Positions 43,991 through 53,689 of a stretch of 64,000 nt of DNA are shown here, in pieces (positions within the stretch are counted from its first letter, which is position 1; every line of letters begins with the position of its first letter). The notes under the pieces were generated by a model. The model was not told where the DNA came from, did no database searches, and saw nothing but the letters and a program-made list of their open reading frames with translations. Source of the stretch: Dicyema japonicum (taxonomy: Eukaryota; Dicyemida; Rhombozoa; Dicyemidae). The position numbers were made by a program, and so were the translations under genes. The stretch is from NCBI GenBank assembly GCA_011109175.1, contig RDEW01000076.1, forward strand, positions 1 to 64,000, read 5' to 3'.

Positions 43991-44304
43991 ATAATAATAG
44001 CCTTTTTCACGGAGCCGTGGTATTAGCTCCGCATAGGCAGGACACACACTTTATTTAAGTAAAGAACAGTTAATTCTAACTAATCGTAGAACCAAGGAAT
44101 GATCTTCACTTCTTTTTTCTTTTTCTTGTGTGTGGGTCCTTTCTAGACAATCCAGTTCCGTAATGAGAGTCCACTGATGACGGCGTCACTCGTCAAGCCT
44201 TTTTAGCATCGTAGATGCGTGGAACCTTCCACCAGGTGAGCAGCGAGATTCGAACCGTAACCTAAGTCACTTTAGCCCGACACCTAACCACTATGCCACC
44301 GGCT
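43985..44304 (-). mobile_element. Full-length tRNA-derived SINE (about 320 bp)
   Basis: The minus strand starts GCCGGTGGCATAGTGGTTAG, with A-box TGGCATAGTGGTTAGG and B-box GGTTCGAATCTCGCT 32 nt later: a classic Pol III internal promoter. The body includes GGTTCCACGCATCTACGATG, GACGAGTGACGCCGTCATC and GGAACTGGATTGTCTAG. The 3' end (CTATGCGGAGCTAATACCAC, GGCTCCGTGAAAAAGG, then ATTATTATT) matches the LINE-D 3' UTR and tail. It lies directly at the right end of the Tigger element. The other SINE pieces in the window are truncated relatives. Confidence 0.8.
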
Positions 44305-44309
44305 AATGA

Positions 44310-45335
44310 AGGTTTATTGCATATATTTTTATAATTTTTTTTTATAATTGTTAGTTTTTTTAATTATATAAATTATCACAATTCCACATTACTAAATAAT
44401 AATTATGATGGTAATCCAAGTAATAACAGAGGATCTTGGTCGTCTATTGGTCTGATTGTAAAAACAAGGTGAAGAACGCTTGAGAGAGTGGGGAAATAAT
44501 CGAGATCTTGATCTTAGATGACATTAAGGAACCCTCCTTTGTTGTCTAGAAAAAAACCGGTTAAAAAGATATCAGCACTAAGTGCTACATCGTTGACAGG
44601 TGAGTAATTGTTGATCTTCTTGGGGGATAATCGAGTTTGAACTCATGTTCGGAATAGAGGGAGTAATATACATGAGTTTGAGCTTTTAGAGTACTATGGA
44701 CAGGTAGAGAGATGGATCAGAATGAGTCACGGTTTCCTTTCGAGATTTCAGGCTTCAGTATTTGTGTGATAAGTGAATTCCTTGAGATCTCTTGTAGATG
44801 AATATTTGTGTGGATGTCGTGGGGGATAAATTTATTTACTAACCCGGGTATACCGGAAGGAGGTTGAGTTAATTAACGTCTATCTTCTCTGTGTTCTTGG
44901 GGTTAAGTAAAACATAAAGGTATATCCTGTTCTTATGGTCTGAGTGAAACGCATCCTTTCCAAACGTCACGACCATTTTCATCGTTGAGGGAACCTATTG
45001 ATTTAACAACCTAAACCATGGTAAATTAAACTAACATCACGTGATCCTGGTGCATTCTAACAGCGACCTCATCTTTGCCCGATGTTCTCCCCTCGTGCCC
45101 CGGAATTAACGTACAGGACAGCTGACTGTTTTTCAGGGCAACATTCCCGTGATCTGGAGTCTAGTCTCATAAGGGCCTCCAAAAACGTCGGTCAGGTTCC
45201 GTGATCTTCATAAATCGAACGCTCCGTTACTCTGTTATCCCTCTTTTGCATTTTTTCGATTTTCTTAATATTTGTCCCCACGAAGCGCATACATGTGGGA
45301 ATATGGCACAATGTACGGTTGTACACGTTCATCAG
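44310..45335. other. No gene recognised; weak LINE-C-like debris
   Basis: The block GAGTGAAACGCATCCT (44,942) resembles GGGTGAGACGCATCCTG at 52,023, where it flanks LINE-C. Otherwise nothing supportable. Confidence 0.3.
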
Positions 45336-45344
45336 GACCGGGGA

Positions 45345-45575
45345 ACTTTTATAGTAAAAAGTTAACAACTAGTTAAGTGTATCTAGTTTCCACTTTTACA
45401 GAAACAAAGTCCTTCAACTCACAAGAATCTATCCGGAACCAGCATAAAAGAGACGTCTATTCCTTGCAGTTGTGGAAACCTCTCCAGTGGAGTGAAACAG
45501 AGAAAATGATCCTTTTCATTCCAGACTGGCCACATGAGAAGTGAATCACATGACACCACTCTAGTAGGAGAGGGA
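45345..45575 (+). repeat. Rep45 copy 1 of a direct pair
   Basis: Blocks GTTAAGTGTATCTAGTTTCC, GTTGTGGAAACCTCTCCAGT, GGAGTG, AAATGATCCTTTTC and GAATCACATGACACCACTC are shared with the copy starting about 457 bp downstream. No coding content. Confidence 0.7.
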
Positions 45576-45784
45576 AGAAGAACAGACAAAACAAACAGTA
45601 ATATTCAACCAATTAGCCATATATCACCATGTGGCACCATTTACGTTAATCGCTTTATTGACTCAAAATATTTTTTTTGTTTTTTGAGGGAACAAGGGAC
45701 AGATCTTTCGAAGCAAACTTAGTGGTTGTTAATGTTTTCAAGTGATAAATTTGTCTTACCAACCCGGACGCTATCACATACGAC

Positions 45785-46012
45785 ATTTATTAACTCCGAA
45801 TACACCGAGAAAGAAGTTAAAGTAAACAACTAAGTAAGTGTATCCAGTTTCCACTTCTACGAAAACAGAGTCCATCCGGAATCATCATAAAGGGTAAGAC
45901 GTCCATTACATACAGTTGTGGAAACCCCTCCAGTGGAGTGGGGGAGAGCAAATGATCCTTTTTCGTGCCGGCATGGCACCTAGACAGGTGGATCACATGA
46001 CGTCACTCTAAT
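45785..46012 (+). repeat. Rep45 copy 2 of a direct pair
   Basis: Begins in AACTCCGAATACACCGAG and continues GTAAGTGTATCCAGTTTCC, GTTGTGGAAACCCCTCCAGT, GCAAATGATCCTTTTT and GGATCACATGACGTCACTC. It lies directly upstream of NPRL2. Confidence 0.7.
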
Positions 46013-46120
46013 AGAAAGAAAAAAATCGAATTTTTAAACCATTATCAGTAGTTTTTAATAAAATATTTAAAATAATTAAAAAATAACTTTGATTGATGTT
46101 TAAAATAAAAATATTTTGTA

Positions 46121-47231
46121 ATGGAAGCTGTGAGCTATCGAATAAAGGCAATTTTATTTATTGTTTTTCACCACACTGAGGGCATGCGCATTCAACATCA
46201 ATATCCCCCTGGTGTAATAGATGAGAAAGAGATCAACAATATGTCCTGTCTACTAATGCCCCACGTGGATCTTACCAACCAGATATTGGGCTTCAGTCTA
46301 AATAATTTTAATGTTTTTATTTGTCAAATTGGCAGCTAATTGGGTATCCGATTTGTTTGATGGGAGATAAATATCCAAGAAATTCTTTTTCAGTTAATTT
46401 TTTATTCGTTTTTGATTCCAATGATCAAACCAGCGACTATCACCCCGTTATTTCTGCCATTGGCCGCTTTCTTCGTTCCGCAGAGAGTCAAAGTCTTGAA
46501 ATTCTTGTATTTAAGGTGGATGTCTGTTTAAAGACTCTGAAATGGTTGATTTGGAGGATACTATAAAGGAGGTTTACAATGATCTTAATAAAACGGGGGA
46601 AGGTTCCCTAAGGGTTTCTCCTGGGTGGACTCTAAGAGTTAAACTCATCCATAAGGAATTCTTTGGTGAAGCCTTCTGCAGTACCGACATTCCAAAGCGT
46701 CTGTCTCTACAGGTTGACGTTTTGGGGGATCTTAGGCTTTTCTGTGTCGTCAGTGGCCTTTGTCTTCAATATTCGTGTACTCCAAAATTGACGGCAACAA
46801 GAATATTGAGGATATCGCCAATGAGTCTAGTATTTCTCCGGAGGACGTCTGGGAGATAATTTCTCAGTTTGTTGTATCGAAGTGTGCAAGTCTTCTAAAG
46901 TTTGTGGGCCCTGATGATATTTATGGGACAACGAGAAAAACGGTAGACTTCTATGCTTCTTTGAAACAAAACGGAGGGAGAAACTTTCCAAGAATGATGA
47001 AGTTTGCAAAAGAGTGGGTGAGACACACTGACTTGATGCGAGCTGTGTGCTCCTTTTCACGTCGAGCCACGGTTGCCAGACTTAGAGAGAATTTTATTCT
47101 CGGAGAAAATAATTTCGAGTACAGATTTTACTTATGGTAGTGACTTTGTGAGAGCTGCTGTGGAGGAGGGTCTATTAAAGAAAGAGAAACTCCCATTTAA
47201 CTACTTTGCTGATTTTATCGATAAATGTTAG
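46121..47231 (+). CDS. NPRL2: NPRL2, GATOR1 subunit (nitrogen permease regulator 2-like)
   Basis: GATOR1 acts as GAP for Rag GTPases and restrains TORC1 when amino acids are scarce. The ATG at 46121 gives YRIKAILFIVFHHTEGMRIQ (human [20 protein letters not shown]). A 23-nt intron (46313-46335) joins SLNNFN to LIGYPICLMGDKYPRNSFSV NFLFVFD (human [20 protein letters not shown]). Further blocks: VSPGWTLRVKLI, TDIPKRLSLQ across a 23-nt intron (46713-46735) to AFLCRQWPLSSIFVYSKIDG (human FNSQWDLTTQQILPYIDG), then FSRRATVARLRENFI. A 22-nt intron (47119-47140) leads to DDFVRAAVEEGLLKKEKL. Near 46,511-46,538 a 27-nt intron fits, but one base is missing to keep frame; with it the coding length is 338 residues, somewhat short of the human 380. 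The C-terminal 'CH..' region of human NPRL2 is not visible. Confidence 0.85.
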
Positions 47232-47239
47232 TTTGAGTA

Positions 47240-47580
47240 TTCACTGTTAAGGGTCATCCTATGGTTACAAAATATTAGGATTTTGGTATTTGACAAAATT
47301 CTGGAACACGTGGTGGTTCCTGTCTCTGTGGATCACCTGTATGCGTCAGAATGAGTGGACTTGAGTCGTGAATGGTAAGGATATCTCAAGTTGAGTGGCC
47401 TTCGAGTTGGTCAACTATTATTCTGGGGTGGTTGCTTCGAGAATTTAGTTATCCAAGACGACTGTTGTAGTTCAAGAACAGAGGTTTACTCCTTGGGGTA
47501 CACACCATAGACTCTTTGAATGGAGGGAGCAGTATTTGGAGGATGTCATGTCTATAATTGGAGATAAACATTAACGTTCT
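47240..47580 (+). CDS. Possible unidentified coding exons after NPRL2
   Basis: Protein-like stretches RILVFDKILEHVVVPVSVDH (47,280-47,335), GLRVGQLLFWGGCFENLVIQ (about 47,405-47,465) and RFTPWGTHHRLFEWREQYLE with DVMSIIGDKH before a TAA (about 47,490-47,577) can be linked by 21-nt GT...AG segments, but the last join is not clean. I do not recognise the protein. It could be a separate gene or a distal part of NPRL2. Confidence 0.3.
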
Positions 47581-47689
47581 TTTCTAGAAAAAAGTTATAA
47601 CCAAAATGATGAAAGGAGTATTCACCCCCTGACTAGACTAAGAGGAAATCCTTGGGGAGAATAACAATTTATTAACCCCAGGCTTACAA

Positions 47690-47900
47690 TCTTTGGTGAT
47701 TCCAGCACAAAAAGTCATCACTAATTAATCCAAGGAAGGAACCAAAGTGAGAATGTCTGATTGTGCCGACCAAATCCATCCTCCAATAGTCAATTACAGT
47801 CTTTCCTAAGAGAGGTGGAGAAGTAGGTCCACCCTCTTCCATTTTTGTTGCGGACATCACTCCATTTTTCGTAATGGTAATCTTCACCAATGAAGTTGAC
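47690..47900 (-). repeat. Second copy of the 16.0 kb repeat
   Basis: The minus strand carries GGTGAAGATTACCATTACG, GTGATGTCCGCAAC, CCTACTTCTCCACC, GACTATTGGAGGATGGATTT and GGTTCCTTCCTTGGATTAAT. An open frame of 68 codons on this strand may be part of an element protein, but it has no known motif. Confidence 0.5.
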
Positions 47901-47904
47901 CAGG

Positions 47905-48370
47905 GAAAGATAGGAAGATCCCTCTCAACAACTGTGTCGTGCCAGAAAGATTCGTCGTCTTGCGGGTGGGCGGACCAAAATAGATTTAAAAAAATTGATT
48001 ATTTTACTAATTATTGATTAAAACTTCTTGATGAAGACCAAAGGTCAAACTTTAAATAAATATTTATGATAATATTTTACGGATGAATCACGCCTGCTTA
48101 CGATACTTTGACCCCTCGAACACGGGAAACCGGCCATTAGAACATTAAATAATAGAGGGCTCAAAATTGATCCCTGTGGTTTCTCCAGCCATTTTACATG
48201 TCTTGATTGGGTCCAAGCAAGCCGCTATAACAAAATGTCTTTTGCATAACACAGATATCCTAAAACTCATATTTAAATTATGCATGATAAAATCCTCGAT
48301 GAAATTGATGGCTCCAGTAGCATCATCAGCATAATTGTGCTCATTGACTCTTTTAAAATGATGTCTTCCT
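47905..48370. other. No gene; weak RT debris
   Basis: Around 48,145-48,180 the minus-strand complement of AATAGAGGGCTCAAAATTGA resembles the LINE-C segment at 2,757-2,780. Nothing else. Confidence 0.35.
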
Positions 48371-48374
48371 TAGT

Positions 48375-48620
48375 TTATAATCTGACTGCGTTGGCTCTTA
48401 CGATTGCAATAGAGATCAACTGGAAAAGCCATCTATTCTCACGTGCATCGTGGTTTTTTAGTGTAGCCAGGCGTCCAAGTTTCTTTAGGAAACGAAGCGA
48501 TTTCCCGCTTATTCTTCCTGTTGTCTCACCACTATACGGCAGAACGTGAACCGATCGTGCAGCGCTTCGTATTTTCCTCCTTCGTTTTCATTGCATTTTT
48601 CGCGGCATACGATGTGTTTA
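48375..48620 (-). mobile_element. LINE-B 3' end
   Basis: The minus strand gives GETTGRISGKSLRFLKKLGR, LATLKNHDARENRWLFQLIS and IAIVRANAVRL, the C-terminal block of LINE-B, in one uninterrupted reading of about 60 codons. Confidence 0.7.
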
Positions 48621-48624
48621 CCGC

Positions 48625-49515
48625 GGTGATTCAAGACAAAGGGCAAATTTTATGGAAGTCATATTCAAGCGTCGTATATAAAACTTCTGGATCTGCTAGT
48701 AAGTGAAGATAATACTGGCGAAAAGTTACATCTAGGAACCAGCCCACGTGGTCCTTTGATTTGCCGGCGATGAATTTACCGGTTACCTAACAACACTAGC
48801 TCCACAAGGTCGGTTTTTATGATCTCCTCGCAGCTTAGATCACTTTAAATTTGAGTTGGGGGTAATAGTTTTATGCACTGAGGTGTTTTACAAACCTTCT
48901 CCCTTTCCAGTGAATGAGACATTTAAATAATCCCGGTCATTCAATTTCTTTAGACATATGAAGGGTGAATGGATATAAGAAGCAATGACTCTTCCTAATC
49001 GTCGGCCTCGTGGTTTTTGGTGGTAACTCTGGAAATGAAATGTAAACTCTAAAAGACCACGGTAGCACCAAACTAACTACTCACGTGATCCCAACAGGCC
49101 TCAGAAAGACTTCACCTTGAAACGCAATGCTTTTCCTCAACCCCAAACACACCATAGTTGAACAATCACGCTCCTTGGTTCACACGTTTAAAGATTAAGA
49201 GGCGTTGGAGATGAGCCTTTTCCACAAGTCCTCCACTCCTTATCTTTGAATGCCCTTTTCTGGGTAAATTCGATCTTTATGGCATTTGTCCAGGAAAATG
49301 GACTCCATTAGGCGAATATTTAAGAGATTTATGACTCAATGTATTGCTTGTAGATATCTTCTAAAATAAGATAATTTCTTATCTTTCATACCCCCGAAGA
49401 CTTTTCAAACGTTTGAGTGGCAACTCTTAGTCTCACACATTTTCAAGGCGGTGGAAATTCCTATTTTACTGAAATGTAAAAAAAAAATTTTGTTACTAAA
49501 ATTACTGACTACGGC
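48625..49515. other. No gene recognised
   Basis: Mixed AT-rich sequence. A block CCACGGTAGCACCAAACTAA (49,059) recurs at 62,829, a further low-copy repeat. Nothing coding is supportable. Confidence 0.35.
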
Positions 49516-49519
49516 GTTT

Positions 49520-49885
49520 TATTATGGCTAATGGATATTGCTTTATTTCAAGAAACGAAACTCTCCCCCAAAAACCTAACCCAAACTTTCCCTGGATACT
49601 CAGTGTTTCGCAAAGACTAGGAAGAGATGGAGGCTTCTTATCATTGTCAGGAATCAGTTACAGGTTAAAGATTTATCGGATAAAGTATCAATCGTCCCGA
49701 ACTGGGTCATTTCATCCGAATGGAAAAAGTCATACTCTGGTGACCTGAATTCGAAGAGCCCCTGGGATATAAGAACTAACAACTGGACCGAACAGACACA
49801 CGAGGACGCCAACACGGAACGACAATTCTCCAACCTCACCAGATCTTTCCCTTGTTGCTGCCATCACTTGGGACGTAATTTATGA
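49520..49885 (+). mobile_element. LINE-C endonuclease fragment
   Basis: DIALFQETKLSPKNLTQTFP and GYSVFRK followed by LLIIVRNQLQVKDLS match the N-terminal apurinic-type endonuclease (QE.KL ... PGY ... GGGL) also seen at 63.1 kb. Two frameshifts. Confidence 0.6.
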
Positions 49886-50029
49886 TTTGCATCAAACTTT
49901 CTTGGGCTTCAGTCTAAATAATAACCTCATTAAGGAGAGAAGCAGGCATATGAAGAAGAGTGAGAAATCATAATTAGATATCAACGAGACCACTAAAGCT
50001 TCAGAATTGAAAAATATTCAGTCCGCAAT

Positions 50030-50840
50030 TAATAGTCGCTTACCATCGAAGGAGTCGAGATAGCTTTATGGACTCAGTTACTGCGAGTATGGGGGACAAA
50101 TTCAGTGAATAGTAAGGAATGTAGTTTTATAGACTATACGGGAGAAAGTACGTCGAAATATGCTTTTGCAGTAAAAATTGCTAGATTGTTGGATGTAGAA
50201 CACTCCGCTATTAGAAATTTGACAGTTCGGTAAAAGATTGCTAGAAAACTAAATTTCATCTCAGACAGACGTACAAAAATTGTATTTACTGAGGAATTTG
50301 CTTGAGAGAGGAATATGCTTAGTATCCTATGTCGGACGGACGTTACTGAAATTCAAGACGAACCTTGAAAAGAGGACATTGTCATTATAAAAGCAGAAAT
50401 TAAATGAACTCAATCTCAAAGAAAAACCCATATGACTTCCATCATGGAGCTCCTTTATAAAAGCAGAGAACAGGCTCTGATGATGATCTTCATGAGTCCC
50501 CTATACATCAGATTTCTCATATCAAAGACTATAGAGAAGAATTCACGCGACATGACTCTTTACATGAAGAAGTCGTCAACTTGGTTTGTACATCCAAAGA
50601 ACCGTTGATCATCTGGTAACCAGATGTAACCATATGATAGACTCAGAATATACCCGAGGACATAATGAAATTGTTCTATTTATGCACGTGAATTTTTGTA
50701 TTCACATTGAACAGACAGATGAACGAAATCTGGCTGATTGAAATGGGGGTTACTTCTCAGGAAATTTTGAAGTTCGGTGAAGTAGAAAAACTCAATAATT
50801 ACGACTTATTGGGTAGTGAACGAGATAGAAAATTCTGAGT
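50030..50840 (+). mobile_element. LINE-A fragment, very decayed
   Basis: Only LIEMGVTSQEILKFGEVEKL with NNYDLLGSERDRKF (about 50,730-50,835) is firm, matching LIIEVGITSQDCLQTVEVEK of the 13 kb copy. The upstream part is assumed from position. Confidence 0.5.
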
Positions 50841-50844
50841 GGGG

Positions 50845-52020
50845 GAAGAGAAGGATCCTCTTTGATGTTGCATAGAATAAATTGAGCCAAGGGAAAATTA
50901 TTAAAACCCTTAATTAAAACTTTTTAATCGCTAATCTCGAAACCGCAAAAAAGAGGATAAGAGTGTCCGTCTAAATGGATTTGATTTAATTATAAATTTA
51001 TTTTTAATTAAATTAATTATTTTAAAAATTAATTAAAATATGAAGCAATTTGTATAATAAAAATAATATTGTGCACTGTTATGTATCAAACATCTGAAAT
51101 ATCCAACAATCTCACATTTGAGTCACTTTTTCAATATTTGAGTTCTAGAGAAGACTCAGAAATTAAAAATCTGCCAATTTCAGACTGCAATGCAATTCTT
51201 GAATGCAAGGTGAAAATCTGTAAATATTCTTAGAAGTGTCGGAAGCATTTTCACTCGTTACATTCATTTTTTAATCATATGTGTCGCATAAGGAAGATTC
51301 CACTGAATGACATTCTCGAATGACCCATTTTATTTAAATAAACAAATTTTTTTTAATGATAATTTATAATATTATAATAATCAATAAGCCTTAATAAGCA
51401 GGGTTCGACACTCTTTTAGCGGAGTCGTCGATACGAATGAATGGTCTATGGTTCCCCCGGTTCTGTCAGGAGTTAAGGAATTCACTATGTTCATCTGAAT
51501 TACCATCTGAGGATGAACGGTCTTCCCTTAGACATCCGTCCCCCATCGACTGTTGACAAGGAGATTCGTCAGGGAAGCGGTGGGGTCTTCAGAAGAGGAC
51601 ATGGGGAAATGGCGAGGGCGATAAGAAGAACCGGGGTCACCAAATTAGTTCGGTTACCGTTTCCCTCTTTCTCAGTGCTTCGTAAGGTTATGTAATCAAA
51701 TAAAATTGAGCAGGGTTAAGGGATCTCTTAACTTTCCATGCTGTTATAATGGTCTACTGTGTCCACCATAGTACAAGGATAGCTAAAAAGGAACATTCAG
51801 TTTCCTCACCTACTGAGAGGGTTCCTTTACTATTCATGTTTTAGTGTTTCCTTTACTTTCTGGTTAAATTGAATTTTTTGCGGTCTATGATTGACGTGTC
51901 ACCGTCGGCGACTGTGACAATTTGATGGTTATAATTGGTTTTTAATTATTATGTTATTTTACAAAAAAGAGGTTATGAGCTAATTTATGTCTAAGTAAGG
52001 TATATCTAGTTTCTTCAGTC
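50845..52020. other. No gene recognised
   Basis: Very AT-rich 50,970-51,400. An isolated 60-codon frame at 51,513-51,695 (basic, no motif) is not convincing. Confidence 0.4.
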
Positions 52021-52029
52021 TGGGTGAGA

Positions 52030-52455
52030 CGCATCCTGTTTGGACATGACATCCTTTTCGCATTTACCGGTTCAAAGCCTTAGGTTGTTTAGGCGTGACT
52101 GAAGTTCCGATCTGTTTCGGCTTGCAATAATTTTGTCATCCACCTAGGTTAGGAGCATTGAGTAGTCATCTCTAGGGAAAGGTAAGTCGCTATAAGGATA
52201 GATTGATAGCTGCTAGGCAGAGGGATGATCCTTGAAATATCCTATTTTGGAGGAGACATGATCTGGATCTTGAATGGCCTCGCATACACGGTCTTTTTGT
52301 TCATTGCATGGGTAGCAGTGTTTAGGACTTTTCTTGTAATTTTCTCGGCACTGAGTAAAAGGTCCGTAGATTCGGCCTGGGAATTTTTCCGAGATAAATG
52401 TGTCAAAGAGGTTGAGTGCGTTACTGTACATCATTCTGATGTGAAACAATGCTGG
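52030..52455 (-). mobile_element. LINE-C RT fragment, decayed
   Basis: The minus strand reads a stretch at 52,213-52,449 (KKSPKHCYPCNEQKDRVCEA, then IQDP), then a degraded PQGS motif and DDYSMLLT-VDDKIIASRNRS with ELQSRLN, in which VDD stands for the catalytic ADD. Frame breaks throughout. Confidence 0.5.
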
Positions 52456-52599
52456 AAGTGGCAGTAAAGAAAATGAGGCTCAATTTTCGGAAGCACAGGT
52501 TTTTCCATGAGAGGCGATAACAGGCACGTCAGGGATATCAGTCAGCAAGATTTAAGGAAGGATTCTTCATCTCCCTAAAGAATCATCAGAGACCAGCAA

Positions 52600-52713
52600 T
52601 ACAGAGTATTCAGAAATTAGACTACCAGAGAGAAACCTTTACCAAATCCCGTTCGACGATAAATTCGTGAGACTGCTGAAGTACTCAAATCAACATCGTC
52701 ACACGAGTAAACA

Positions 52714-52756
<43 letters not shown>

Positions 52757-53560
52757 AGTGTAATTGATGACACGCATGAATGGATTAGTAAGATTCCGAA
52801 TTCCCTTATCATCACTCACGCGAAACTACAGCCGAAGTAACGGGCCCGGGAAATTGACATTGTTAAAGGGAATTGGGGATATAGTGTAGTTGGGAGTTGA
52901 TTTATCAACGACAATGTGACACCACTGCCTCAGTCGTCTTCTTACTAATTCAGTAATGCCGTACTATCCCAACCGGGAAGGTTATATTGCAAGGCCTTAT
53001 GTGGATCGTTCGGATCTGAAACAGTGCCATTTGGGGAATCTGATAAACGATAACGCAGATGTCCAAAGGTGAGCTCAAGGGGAACATAAATCTGCCGTGT
53101 CGCGAAAAAGTAAAAATTCGCCCTATTTGCGTATTCAGAACGTATGCAAATCGCGAAAGCGTGGCCTATCGATCCATTTGCTTTTAAAAGCTTTAAGCTA
53201 AAGGTGACAGAAAAGTTACCACAGGGATAATTGGCTTGTGGCGACCAAGCGAACGTTGAGACTGCGATTTTTGATCTTTCGATGTTGACTCTTCCTATCA
53301 TAAATCGCAGTGTAGGATTGTTCACCCACTAACAGGGAACATGAGCTGAGTTTAGAACATCGTGAGATAGACTAGTTTCACCCTACTCATTCGGTGTCGT
53401 TGCAACAGTAATTTTGCAAATTACGTGAGGAACTGCAGTGCAATACTTTTGGTTCACGCACATGACTGAAAAGTCAGTGATGTGAAACTAATAACTGACC
53501 GCCTCTAGGTTAGAATCTTGACTGGAAGTAACGATAGAGCCTGATATTATTCGATGCTAT
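52600..53560 (+). rRNA. Large-subunit rRNA, 3' portion (diverged, maybe a pseudogene)
   Basis: In 28S order: GTAAACAGCGGGAGTAACTA, then TGACTCTCTTAAGGTAGCCA at 52,728, ACGCATGAATGGATTA, GAAACTACAGCC, the peptidyl-transferase segment AAAGTTACCACAGGGATAAT, GGCTTGTGGCGACCAAGCG, TCTTTCGATGTTGACTCTTC, GGATTGTTCACCCACTAACA, GGGAACATGAGCTGAGTTTA and the 3' end CTGACCGCCTCTAGGTTAGA with ATC. Many differences are C-to-T and G-to-A. GGGATAAC is here GGGATAAT, and the sarcin-ricin loop ACGAGAGGAAC is ACGTGAGGAAC; both are otherwise nearly invariant. Expansion segments are short. It lies upstream of the 5' portion, the reverse of the normal order. Confidence 0.85.
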
Positions 53561-53689
53561 ATTTCGATTAACAGCTGCAATGAGTGTTTTAGTTGGTTGT
53601 GTTTGCTCGTGTGTTTTATGTGTAGTAACGTTAGTTGTTTTCTATTTGAGTTTATAACCAACTTGTAAGCACTGAGGATTGGCATTTGC

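Noticed and set aside
52728-52760. R2 insertion in the 28S gene
   Set aside because: The target sequence CTCTTAAGGTAGCCAAATGC is continuous; LINE-A copies lie elsewhere.
52945-53325. Open reading frame of 126 codons on the minus strand
   Set aside because: It is antisense to conserved LSU rRNA sequence and has no protein motif.
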